Positions 8,601-14,962 of a stretch of 36,153 nucleotides of DNA are shown here, piece after piece (the stretch's first letter is position 1; each line of letters opens with the position of its first letter). Below the pieces are notes generated by a model, which saw nothing but the letters and a program-made list of their open reading frames with translations, ran no database searches and was not told the origin of the DNA. Where the stretch lies: the NCBI RefSeq assembly GCF_000430525.1, contig NZ_AUME01000031.1:1-36153 (forward strand). Direction: 5' to 3'. The stretch comes from Prevotella corporis DSM 18810 = JCM 8529. GTDB lineage: Bacteria; Bacteroidota; Bacteroidia; Bacteroidales; Bacteroidaceae. The position numbers were made by a program, and so were the translations under genes.

Positions 8601-9399
8601 CACCCGAACCAGTTGCCGCACCGTTGAAAGGCTCAACTGTCGTCGGGAAGTTATGTGTTTCAGCTTTCAAGGAAATCACACTCTCAATGGTTTTTATGCG
8701 GAAGAAGTCGGATGTACTCTGATTTGTAGGCGCAAACTGTTCAATTTCCGGACCTTGAGCAAATGCCACATTATCTTTATATGCGGAAAGAATCTTGCCT
8801 GGATTCTCCTTTGTTGTCTTTTTAATCATGGCAAAGAGGCTGCTCTCCATTACCTTGCCATCGATAACAAACTCACCTCCGAATATTTTGTGTCGGCAGT
8901 GCTCCGAGTTGATTTGTGCGAAGCCGAACACTTCCGAGTCGGTCAGTGGACGTCCATTCTCCTTTTCTACCTTGTGCAGGTACTCTATTTCCTCCGGTGA
9001 GAGTGCAAGTCCTTCCTCCTCGTTGAATTTCTCCAAGTCTTCTACCTTCCTGATTGGCTCCGGTTGCAAGTCGATGGTGAAGATTTGCTGATTCAATCCG
9101 TCGTAATTGCGGAAGATCATTGGGTCGGGGTTGTCATCAAGCGACTTGGTAGGGAAGTATTCCTCTATACGCGAAATGCCGCTAAGACCCATATTCTGTG
9201 TAATCTCAACGGCATTCGTACTCCAAGGAGTTATCATTTCGCGACGCGGCCCCAAATAATAGCCCGACAATTCCTTGTCGTCCATTGGTTTGGCATCACC
9301 ATAGAGCCAACTTAGTTTGTCAATTTCGTCTTGATTGGGCTGATGGTCTATTTCAGTCGCAATCACGGTTGCTGCGGTAGCTGAGAAGAAAAGAATCAT
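5647..9399 (-). CDS. purL: Phosphoribosylformylglycinamidine synthase (long form PurL)
   Basis: The 1250-residue product is the single-chain PurL type, combining an N-terminal domain, two AIRS-like ATP-binding halves (about 200-980) and a C-terminal glutamine amidotransferase domain (about 990-1250). It converts FGAR, glutamine and ATP to FGAM in the fourth step of purine synthesis, in the cytoplasm. The amidotransferase nucleophile is Cys1094 in GVCNGCQ, with His1155 in HGEGKF. The synthetase part shows KAETHNFPTTVEPFNGAATG. Length is typical for this form. The start at 9399 lies about 35 nt after a good promoter at 9443-9473. Two chromate-transporter-family genes follow 10 bp after the stop, an operon partner not explained by purine metabolism. 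Confidence 0.96.
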   Translation of the reverse strand: MILFFSATAATVIATEIDHQPNQDEIDKLSWLYGDAKPMDDKELSGYYLGPRREMITPWSTNAVEITQNMGLSGISRIEEYFPTKSLDDNPDPMIFRNYDGLNQQIFTIDLQPEPIRKVEDLEKFNEEEGLALSPEEIEYLHKVEKENGRPLTDSEVFGFAQINSEHCRHKIFGGEFVIDGKVMESSLFAMIKKTTKENPGKILSAYKDNVAFAQGPEIEQFAPTNQSTSDFFRIKTIESVISLKAETHNFPTTVEPFNGAATGSGGEIRDRMGGGTGSWPIAGTAVYMTAYPRLKDEHDKTPEFRDWEDILPVRQWLYQTPEQILTKASNGASDFGNKFGQPLITGSLLTFEHQENGENYAYDKVIMLAGGVGFGNKRDCLKKEPQPGNKVVVVGGDNYRIGLGGGSVSSVNTGRYSNGIELNAIQRANAEMQKRAYNLVRALSEEDNNPVVSIHDHGSAGHLNCLSELVEECGGEIDMTQLPIGDKTLSAKEIIANESQERMGLLIDEKHLDHVQRIAERERAPMYVVGETTGDAHFSFVQGDGIKPFDLDVAQMFGHSPKTIMTDETVERKYADVSYDINKVEEYLKRVLQLEAVACKDWLTNKVDRSVTGKVARQQCQGQIQLPLSDCGVVALDYRGHKGIATALGHAPQAGLASPEAGSVLSVAESLTNIVWAPLADGMDSLSLSANWMWPCRAQKGEDARLYKAVKALSDFCCAIGVNVPTGKDSLSLTQQYPNGEKIISPGTVIVTSGGEVSDIRKVVSPVLVNDKNTRLYHIDFSFDEQRLGGSAFAQSLGKVGSDVPTVREPRYFSDCFDAVQEMIRRGWIIAGHDISAGGMITALLEMTFANTEGGLKINLHDIKGEDIIKKLFAENPGVIIQVSDEHNDEVKAFLEENCIGFARIGCPDTNNRILSITDGNWKQEFDIDAMRETWYETSYLLDRKQSFSGMAQKRHENYKKQPIEMKFKPDFEGSLEQYKLNPNRWKEPTTAPRQAMPKAAIIREKGTNGDREMAYCLYLAGFEVKDVTMTDLISGRETLEEVNMIVFCGGFSNSDVLGSAKGWAGAFLYNEKAKNALDNFYAREDTLSLGVCNGCQLMVELNLINPDHKHRARLLHNNSHKFESSFLGVVVPRNQSVLLGSLSGSKLGIWVAHGEGKFSLPEPEDRYNVVLKYNYADYPGNPNGSDYNVAGICSDDGRHLAMMPHMERSVFPWQNAWYPLDRKEDEVTPWMEVFVNARKWVEAKINNN

Positions 9400-9442
9400 T
9401 ATTATTCCTGTATAATATAATTAGGTAAATCGATAATTATTG

Positions 9443-9473
9443 CAAAGATACTGCAATTCGCTTAAAAGACAAA
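9443..9473 (-). promoter_or_regulatory. purL promoter
   Basis: Read on the minus strand, TTTG (9470-9473) and TATCTTTG (9443-9450) are separated by 19 nt, a full match to the Bacteroidota consensus. Transcription should start near 9436. Confidence 0.75.
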
Positions 9474-9593
9474 GAAAAAGGGTTTGTTTTTCCGTGGGAA
9501 TGCGTTTTCTTTGTCTGCCATGTTGTTGTGCATTCTTCTGTTTTCGTTACTTTCGATGTCCGTTTGTCGATGATTGGGGTAGTATCCGATTTC

Positions 9594-9654
9594 CAAAAGC
9601 TTACCTATTGCGATTTAAAAGCTTAGCTATTGAACGCCAAAAGCTAAGCTTTTG
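9594..9654. repeat. 22-bp-period palindrome array (copy B)
   Basis: Three 17-nt units start at 9594, 9616 and 9638, exactly 22 bp apart, with 5-nt spacers of differing sequence. The third, CAAAAGCTAAGCTTTTG, is palindromic except for its central base. The array lies between a minus-strand gene end and the purL promoter. No other gene is visible in 9474-9797. Confidence 0.85.
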
Positions 9655-9801
9655 AAATACAGTTTGTAAGTTATTGGATATCAATGGAGTTACAATCCGA
9701 ATATCCTGAAGGAGATATAAGGAGTGAAAACTGACTCACGCTATCACCAGACGTTCAGCTTTACGGTGGCATACTTGTTCTTAGTGGTCGCACCACAAAA
9801 C

Positions 9802-9837
9802 AAAAACGCGAGAGAAGCTATCGGCTTTTCCCGCGTT
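9802..9837 (-). terminator. Terminator of the sigma-factor operon
   Basis: On the minus strand a 14-bp stem (9805-9818 with 9824-9837, two G-U pairs) with a 5-nt loop is followed by TTTTTG. It sits about 27 bp after the stop of the membrane protein gene ending at 9864. Confidence 0.8.
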
Positions 9838-9863
9838 CGTTCGTTTCAAGAAACCATTACTTA

Positions 9864-10256
9864 TTATTCTGCTTCCGTTGGTTCCGACTTCTCCAATTTC
9901 ATTTGAATGAAGAACGCCACTAACAGTCCCACTCCGACTCCCGTTGCGAGTACGATCCAAAAGCCGATGTCGCCGGCGGGGATATCAAAGAGGAGGTTGC
10001 AGACATAGCCCAATCCCATGCCGATAAGCAATAATGCCATTCTCAGACTTTCATACTTGCCCTTTTTCTTGGGCTTGTCAGGCTCTACCAAGAGCTTTGC
10101 CTTTTCGTTATCTACGTGATTTTCGATGATGGACTGACGTATCATTCTGGCGTTCTTGTTCTTGTTATATTCCAACAAGGCACTCGTGATGACAGCGATG
10201 ATACCACATGTAATTCCAAGTACGGAGCAAATTAAACCTACTGATAATCCGTTCAT
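9864..10256 (-). CDS. Small membrane protein of unknown function, third gene of ECF sigma operon
   Basis: The 130-residue product has an N-terminal membrane span (about 5-27), a charged middle (28-70, Lys/Glu-rich, with PDKPKKKGKYE), and two further spans (about 71-90 and 97-118), ending in an acidic tail. It resembles small uncharacterised membrane proteins often encoded after ECF sigma factors in Bacteroidota (possibly the DUF6249 group, from memory and unsure). It lies 52 bp downstream of the gene at 10309-10629 and before a strong terminator, so it is likely the last gene of the operon. No catalytic motif is visible. A role in sensing or in tuning the sigma factor is inference from position only. 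Confidence 0.75.
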   Translation of the reverse strand: MNGLSVGLICSVLGITCGIIAVITSALLEYNKNKNARMIRQSIIENHVDNEKAKLLVEPDKPKKKGKYESLRMALLLIGMGLGYVCNLLFDIPAGDIGFWIVLATGVGVGLLVAFFIQMKLEKSEPTEAE

Positions 10257-10308
10257 GATTTTATTATTTTTTAGTTATACATTTTAAATTCTTGTCTCGG
10301 TGGATTTC

Positions 10309-10629
10309 TCATTTTGCATCGAAAGAGAAATCGGCGATTTGGTGTTGTAAGCAGTAAGCGACGGAGAGGAGGAAGACAATCATTCCGGAGGTAACTGCCA
10401 CAGATTTCTCGCTTGTTATTATGCTATAGGCGGAGGCGGTAACAATTACGATGAATGATGCGATTCCGAACGCGAAGGCAAGTGCTCTCAACCATCTGCG
10501 TGCGGTTGCTTTTCTTCGTTCCGCCTGTATTGTCATCATTGCCGATGCTTGTAAATCTTCCCGTGTCTGTTTCCGTTGCATGACTTTGCCAATTAGGAAA
10601 TCCAATTCTTTATCGTTCAGTTCTTTCAT
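10309..10629 (-). CDS. Putative membrane-bound regulator next to ECF sigma factor
   Basis: The 106-residue product has a soluble N-terminal part (about 1-45, with KELDFLIGKVMQRKQTREDL) and two membrane spans (about 46-68 and 77-94). Its start lies inside the 3' end of the sigma-factor gene (20-bp overlap), so translation is probably coupled. Such an arrangement, a short cytoplasmic segment plus membrane spans just after an ECF sigma factor, is common for anti-sigma factors, but no zinc-binding HxxxCxxC motif of the ZAS type is present, so anti-sigma function is only inferred. Confidence 0.75.
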   Translation of the reverse strand: MKELNDKELDFLIGKVMQRKQTREDLQASAMMTIQAERRKATARRWLRALAFAFGIASFIVIVTASAYSIITSEKSVAVTSGMIVFLLSVAYCLQHQIADFSFDAK

Positions 10630-11140
10630 TTTCTATTCCTTTCTTTATTTTTTCGCGTATGCGATGCAATTTTACTAATACGTTGCCGGTGGTCATTCCC
10701 AGTTGTCGGGCTATCTCTTCGGCTTTTCTGCCTTCGTAGTAATGCAGTTTGATGATGGCTTTGTCGCCGGAAGGCAGTTCCTCTATTCGGGCTTCCACGG
10801 CTTGCAACAGCTGTTCTCGCTCTTCCGAATAATCGTTCTTGTCGGCTATCGGAATGGATTCAATGGGTTGCGTCTTTTGTCGCCGCTCCTTATTCATTTC
10901 GTTCACTGCCAAGTTTATTGCAATACTTGTAATCCATGATCCGAGTGTTGCTCCCTGCCATGTGTCAAGTCGGGCGTAAGCTCGGATGAAGGCTTGCTGG
11001 GTAAATTCCTCCGCAGCATCTTCGCGTCTTACATATCTGTACAGATTTGCGAAAACCATGCCCCAATAGCGTTTCATAATCTCTTTGTATAAAGAGAAAT
11101 TACCACTCAGGATGTTTTCTACAAGTTCTTTATCTTCCAT
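10610..11140 (-). CDS. ECF-family RNA polymerase sigma factor
   Basis: The 176-residue product has sigma region 2 (about 20-90), including AEEFTQQAFIRAYARL and LGSWITSIAINLAVNEMNK, and region 4 (about 118-168), including LPSGDKAIIKLHYYEGRKAE and the helix-turn-helix AEEIARQLGMTTGNVLVKLH. It directs RNA polymerase to a small set of promoters. It is the first gene of a probable three-gene operon with two membrane proteins. The upstream gap to radC is 92 bp and contains a minus-strand TAATTTTC resembling a -7 box, so it may have its own promoter. The regulated genes are not identifiable here. Confidence 0.92.
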   Translation of the reverse strand: MEDKELVENILSGNFSLYKEIMKRYWGMVFANLYRYVRREDAAEEFTQQAFIRAYARLDTWQGATLGSWITSIAINLAVNEMNKERRQKTQPIESIPIADKNDYSEEREQLLQAVEARIEELPSGDKAIIKLHYYEGRKAEEIARQLGMTTGNVLVKLHRIREKIKKGIENERTER

Positions 11141-11232
11141 TATTCTTTGCCACTTTCTACACTATAGACAATGAAAACCGAAAATTATTACACTTGGGAA
11201 TAAGAAAAAAATGAAATAAAAAGAAAAGCGTA

Positions 11233-11928
11233 TTATAGCTTTCCCTCTTCCCGATAAGAGAAGTATGCCCCATCGGTAATGATGAGGTGGTCGAGGAAAT
11301 AAATCCGCATAAATTCGCACGCTTCCTTCACACGTCGCGTCAGTCTGTCGTCCTCCGCACTGGGGCTGTTGTTGTTGCTTGGATGGTTATGGCAAAGGGC
11401 GAGTACCGTTGCATTCTTCAGTATGGCTTCTTTCATGATGACACGAATGTCCACAGCCGTTTCTGTGAGTCCGCCGTGTGAGATGCGTTTGGCTTCAATG
11501 AGTTTGTAGTTTTGGTTCATGAACAACACCCATGCCTCCTCCACATCCAAATCTTGCATCTTTGTGTGCATGAAATTGTAAATGGCAATGGCTGAGCCCA
11601 AATCCTGTCGCTTCACGGCTTCGGAAGCCTGACGACGTTTCCCCAATTCGCAGGCGGCAAGGATGGCAACGGCTTTCGCAGGCCCCAATCCGTTGTATTG
11701 CTCAAGGTCATGGATGCTGAGTTTGCCGAGTTTGTTCAGATTGTTGTCGCAATCGATCAGTACTCGTTTCATGAGTTCAACGGCACTCTCTTTCGTGGAA
11801 CCGGAACCAATGAGAATACCTAATAATTCAGCGTTGCTGAGGGCTTCCGCTCCCAATCGAATGAGTTTCTCGCGCGGTCGGTCTTCTTCTGCCCATTCGT
11901 TGATGTTTAGTTTTCCGGTTTCGTTCAT
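11233..11928 (-). CDS. radC: RadC-family JAB/MPN domain protein
   Basis: The 231-residue product has an N-terminal helix-hairpin-helix-like part (LEQYNGLGPAKAVAILAACE, about 74-93) and a C-terminal JAMM metalloprotease fold with His180, His182 and Asp193 in the HNHPSNNNSPSAED motif, and a Glu in the preceding SHGGLTETAVD segment. The historical name says DNA repair, but the family is now not thought to have a proven repair role. Length matches chromosomal RadC rather than the shorter mobile-element versions. It starts 28 bp after the glycosyltransferase stop and so is probably cotranscribed with it. Confidence 0.93.
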   Translation of the reverse strand: MNETGKLNINEWAEEDRPREKLIRLGAEALSNAELLGILIGSGSTKESAVELMKRVLIDCDNNLNKLGKLSIHDLEQYNGLGPAKAVAILAACELGKRRQASEAVKRQDLGSAIAIYNFMHTKMQDLDVEEAWVLFMNQNYKLIEAKRISHGGLTETAVDIRVIMKEAILKNATVLALCHNHPSNNNSPSAEDDRLTRRVKEACEFMRIYFLDHLIITDGAYFSYREEGKL

Positions 11929-11956
11929 GTTTTGTTCCCCTTGTGAGCCCTTTACC

Positions 11957-12973
11957 TTATTTATAAAAGTTCATCTCGTAGGCTGTAAATTCGTCTTGCT
12001 TCCTGACGCATCTCTTCCACCAAGCCTCTATAAATCCGCAGCCGTAGCCTGTGAGTTGCACGTAGGCCGCAATGCCCGACAGAATGTTTGCCTTGAAATT
12101 GTGGAAGTAATACCAACTGTAGCAAACGTTAAGATAGTAATAGGCGAACAGAAACAGCAGCGGAGTTGCAGCAAGCCACCAGTTTGCGAGCACCAGCCCA
12201 ATCAGAGAGATGACCAATAGCAGAGCCACTCCGAGTGTGAAAACCATTGGGAGCAGATGGACGAGTTTCAACGATTCTGGGTATTTCTTGTAAAGGTTCA
12301 CGCGTGCAATACCACTGTTATAGACTTGTCGCCAGAATTTCCGGAAGTCGGTGCGCCGCTTGTGCCATACCCATGCTTCGGGGAACAGTCGGCAGCGTTT
12401 CCCTGCTTTGAAGATGCGGATGGAGAAGTCGATGTCCTCGCCGAAACGCATCTTCGAGAATCCTCCCAATTCCATATATACGTCGCGTCTGATTCCCATA
12501 TTGAAGGAGCGTGGGTAGAACTTGTCGAGCTTCTTCTTGCCACCTCGGATGCCTCCGGTGGTGAAAAACGACGTCATGGAATAGGAGATGGCCTTCTGTG
12601 TGTCGGTGAAAGAATCGTGGGCACGGTCAGGTCCGCCGAAAGCATCGGCAGATTCGCGGTCGAGCTCGTCGCTGACGGCCTTCAGATAGCCATTGGGGAG
12701 CACGACATCGGAGTCGAGAATGAGGAGGTATTCGCCTTCTGCACGTTCAGCACCATAGTTTCGACTTTGCCCTGGACCGGAGTTGGGCTTCATGAAGTAG
12801 CGGAGTGTGAGCTGGTCGGCATATTTGCGGCAGACGTCCTCGCACGGAATCTGTGAGCCATCCTCAACGATGATGACCTCGAAATCCTTCTCCTCCTGAT
12901 TGACGAGACTCTCAAGAAGTTCATCCACTTCGTCTGGACGATTGAAAACGGGAACAATGATGCTGTATTTCAT
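11957..12973 (-). CDS. Family 2 glycosyltransferase with C-terminal membrane segments
   Basis: The 338-residue product starts with the GT-A nucleotide-sugar fold typical of GT2: YSIIVPVFNRPDEVDELLES at residues 3-22, a VIIVEDGS segment near 34-41 and a metal-binding LILDSDVVLP near 88-97. A KMRFGEDIDFSIRIFKAG segment near 175-192 supplies the ED acceptor-side motif. Two hydrophobic spans follow (about 238-262 and 265-290). It should transfer a sugar to a membrane or envelope acceptor on the cytoplasmic side. The donor and acceptor cannot be predicted. It lies between efp and radC on the same strand, separated from efp by 147 bp with a long inverted repeat. Confidence 0.9.
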   Translation of the reverse strand: MKYSIIVPVFNRPDEVDELLESLVNQEEKDFEVIIVEDGSQIPCEDVCRKYADQLTLRYFMKPNSGPGQSRNYGAERAEGEYLLILDSDVVLPNGYLKAVSDELDRESADAFGGPDRAHDSFTDTQKAISYSMTSFFTTGGIRGGKKKLDKFYPRSFNMGIRRDVYMELGGFSKMRFGEDIDFSIRIFKAGKRCRLFPEAWVWHKRRTDFRKFWRQVYNSGIARVNLYKKYPESLKLVHLLPMVFTLGVALLLVISLIGLVLANWWLAATPLLFLFAYYYLNVCYSWYYFHNFKANILSGIAAYVQLTGYGCGFIEAWWKRCVRKQDEFTAYEMNFYK

Positions 12974-13016
12974 GGGAAAGCGTAAGAAGTGTTTGTAATC
13001 TGACAGATAAAAGAAA

Positions 13017-13111
13017 AAGAGTAAAAAGGTAAAAGTTGCAAACTGTTGACTCTGATGTTCAAGCTCTGAATATCAGAAAGTCTTGTTCTGGCCTTTTACT
13101 TTTTTACTCTT
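13017..13111 (-). terminator. Nested inverted repeats between efp and the glycosyltransferase gene
   Basis: An outer 19-bp inverted repeat (13017-13035 with 13093-13111, one G-U pair) encloses an inner 11-bp hairpin with 5-nt loop at 13051-13077. On the minus strand the outer stem ends in a T-rich run, so it may act as the efp terminator. The large loop with its own hairpin is unusual for a simple terminator, hence the moderate confidence. Confidence 0.6.
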
Positions 13112-13120
13112 CTTTATGCT

Positions 13121-13687
13121 TTAGCCGTTAACTCGACCAAGATAGCTGCCGTCGCGGGTGTCGATCTGGATCGTCTCACCCTCGTTGATGAATAGAGGCA
13201 CACGTACTTCAGCACCAGTCTCAAGTGTAGCTGGCTTGGTTGCGGTGGTTGCGGTGTTGCCTTTGACTCCTGGTTCGCTGTGTGTAATCTTCAGGGTGGT
13301 CTTCACTGGCATCTCGGCAGAGAGGATTGTGCCATCGGAAGTGTCTGTAACCACTTCAACAACATCGCCTTCCTTCATGAACTCTGCTCCTGTAATCTGG
13401 TGGAGAGGGATAGGAATTTGCTCGAAAGTCTCCTGGTTCATAAAGATATAGCCCGTTGAATCTTGGTAGAGATATTGGTAAGGGCGACGCTCTACGCGTA
13501 CATCTTCGAGTTTGAAACCTACTTGGAAAGTGCGTTCGAGTACACGACCGTCAGCAACGTTCTTTAGTTTTGTAATCATAACGGTGTTGCCCTTGCCTGG
13601 CTTCCTGTGCTGAAAGTCGATGCAAGTCCAAATCTTTCCATCAAGACGGATACATGTTCCGATTTTGATTTCCTGTGAATTAATCAT
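13121..13687 (-). CDS. efp: Translation elongation factor P
   Basis: The 188-residue product has the normal EF-P length and three beta-barrel domains. The loop HRKPGKGNTVM (residues 27-37) carries Lys32 at the position that in E. coli is beta-lysylated Lys34. Further conserved segments are KNVADGRVLERTFQVGFKLE and the C-terminal IQIDTRDGSYLGRV. EF-P binds stalled ribosomes at polyproline stretches and helps peptide-bond formation. It is divergent from rpmH, 220 bp apart, an arrangement common in Bacteroidota. Whether Lys32 is modified here cannot be told, since no modification gene is in the window. Confidence 0.96.
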   Translation of the reverse strand: MINSQEIKIGTCIRLDGKIWTCIDFQHRKPGKGNTVMITKLKNVADGRVLERTFQVGFKLEDVRVERRPYQYLYQDSTGYIFMNQETFEQIPIPLHQITGAEFMKEGDVVEVVTDTSDGTILSAEMPVKTTLKITHSEPGVKGNTATTATKPATLETGAEVRVPLFINEGETIQIDTRDGSYLGRVNG

Positions 13688-13744
13688 AAACTGTTAATAT
13701 ATAATTTGTTACTTATTATTTATACCACGGATGGTTTTGCGGTG

Positions 13745-13775
13745 CAAAGTTAAGCAATTTATAGAAAAAAACATA
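13745..13775 (-). promoter_or_regulatory. Probable efp promoter
   Basis: On the minus strand TAACTTTG (13745-13752) matches the -7 box; TATG (13772-13775) lies 19 nt upstream at the -33 position with one mismatch to TTTG. It is divergent from the rpmH promoter. Confidence 0.55.
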
Positions 13776-13803
13776 AATTATTCACCTAAAAATCAATGTT
13801 TTC

Positions 13804-13834
13804 TTGGTTAATTCAAAAAGTTTAAGTAATTTTG
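13804..13834 (+). promoter_or_regulatory. rpmH promoter
   Basis: TTGG at 13804-13807, a 19-nt spacer and TAATTTTG at 13827-13834 match the Bacteroidota promoter pattern. The 5' leader is about 65 nt. Confidence 0.6.
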
Positions 13835-13907
13835 CAGCCCGTAACGCCAGAATGAATTCTGTCGTCGTCAGTTGTTTGCATAATAACAATAAAAATAAAA
13901 TAGAACA

Positions 13908-14063
13908 ATGAAAAGAACATTTCAGCCTCACAACCGTCGCCGTGTGAACAAACACGGATTCCGCGAAAGAATGGCAACCAAGGACGGTCGTCGTGTATTG
14001 GCATCTCGTCGCGCAAAGGGTCGCAAAAAGTTAACAGTATCTGACGAGCACCACGGAAAGTAG
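13908..14063 (+). CDS. rpmH: 50S ribosomal protein L34
   Basis: This 51-residue gene begins [20 protein letters not shown] and continues with [20 protein letters not shown], the unmistakable L34 sequence. L34 is one of the smallest proteins of the large ribosomal subunit and binds 23S rRNA. The length is normal, with a short acidic/His tail after the core that is common in Bacteroidota. It is monocistronic: a promoter lies at 13804-13834 and a strong terminator starts 28 bp after the stop. Confidence 0.97.
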   Translation: MKRTFQPHNRRRVNKHGFRERMATKDGRRVLASRRAKGRKKLTVSDEHHGK

Positions 14064-14090
14064 TCCGCTGCTTGCAGAGAATTGAAATTA

Positions 14091-14137
14091 AAACGGAAAG
14101 AAGTAGAGAACAATCTTTGCTTCTTTCCGTTTTTTTC
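14091..14137 (+). terminator. rpmH terminator
   Basis: A perfect 13-bp stem (AAACGGAAAGAAG at 14091-14103 with its complement at 14120-14132) is followed by a run of T. It separates rpmH from the PASTA operon. Confidence 0.9.
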
Positions 14138-14180
14138 TTTACCTTTGCCCAATAAAACAAGTTACATTAGCTAAGGTCGG

Positions 14181-14960
14181 ATGGTATCAAAACGTTTCAT
14201 CAGCAATTTCTTCAGCACATATCTCTGGGGTAATGTCCTTGCCATTGTCATTATCATCATCTTGCTCTCATTGGGCGTGCGATATGGCATTGACTACTAC
14301 ACTCACCACGGCGAGTCGATTGTGGTTCCCGATGTGATTCACAAGCAGTTCGACGACGCACAGGATATTATGGACAAGGTAGGACTGAGAATTGAGGTCT
14401 CTGATACGGGTTACGTGAAGGAACTTCCGCCAGATTGTATTCTTGAGCAGACTCCCGCGGGTGGAAAGCGTGTAAAATCGACACACGTCATCTACGTAAC
14501 GATCAACGCCGCCAATGCACCAACGCTCGAATTGCCCGACTTGATTGATAACAGTTCGCTCCGTGAGGCACAAGCGCAGTTGCTTTCGATGGGATTCAAG
14601 GTTGGCGAACCAGAGTATATTCCAGGCGAGAAAGACTGGATTTATGGTATATTGGTAAATGGGCGCCATGTTCAGGCGGGCGACCACATTCCGTCTGATG
14701 CCGTTGTCGTACTTCAAGTTGGCGATGGCACACGCAATATAGCAGATACAACTTCATTGCACCCGCAGTTTGACTACGAAGAAGTGGAGGTGCAGGAACC
14801 TGAAAGCGAATATGAATACGAGTGGGTGGAAGTGCCTGTCGATGAGAATGGTAATGAAATCAAGGATGGTGAAGGCGATATGCCCCGCACAGTTCCGTCA
14901 GTGCCACCGTCTCCAGCCACCGTTCCCGTTGAGCCAGCTGCTCCAAAACCTACCGATTAA
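14181..14960 (+). CDS. PASTA-domain membrane protein
   Basis: The 259-residue product has one N-terminal membrane span (about residues 16-38) and an extracytoplasmic part with PASTA domains, about 45-112 (VVPDVIHKQFDDAQDIMDKV) and 115-182 (LELPDLIDNSSLREAQAQLL). The C-terminal 70 residues are acidic and then Pro-rich, probably unstructured. PASTA domains bind peptidoglycan or beta-lactams in kinases and penicillin-binding proteins; here no kinase or transpeptidase domain is attached. It is the first gene of a run with an RluD-like synthase, D-Ala-D-Ala ligase and an acyltransferase, which supports an envelope role. The RluD-like gene starts 2 bp after its stop. Confidence 0.9.
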   Translation: MVSKRFISNFFSTYLWGNVLAIVIIIILLSLGVRYGIDYYTHHGESIVVPDVIHKQFDDAQDIMDKVGLRIEVSDTGYVKELPPDCILEQTPAGGKRVKSTHVIYVTINAANAPTLELPDLIDNSSLREAQAQLLSMGFKVGEPEYIPGEKDWIYGILVNGRHVQAGDHIPSDAVVVLQVGDGTRNIADTTSLHPQFDYEEVEVQEPESEYEYEWVEVPVDENGNEIKDGEGDMPRTVPSVPPSPATVPVEPAAPKPTD

Positions 14961-14962
14961 AT

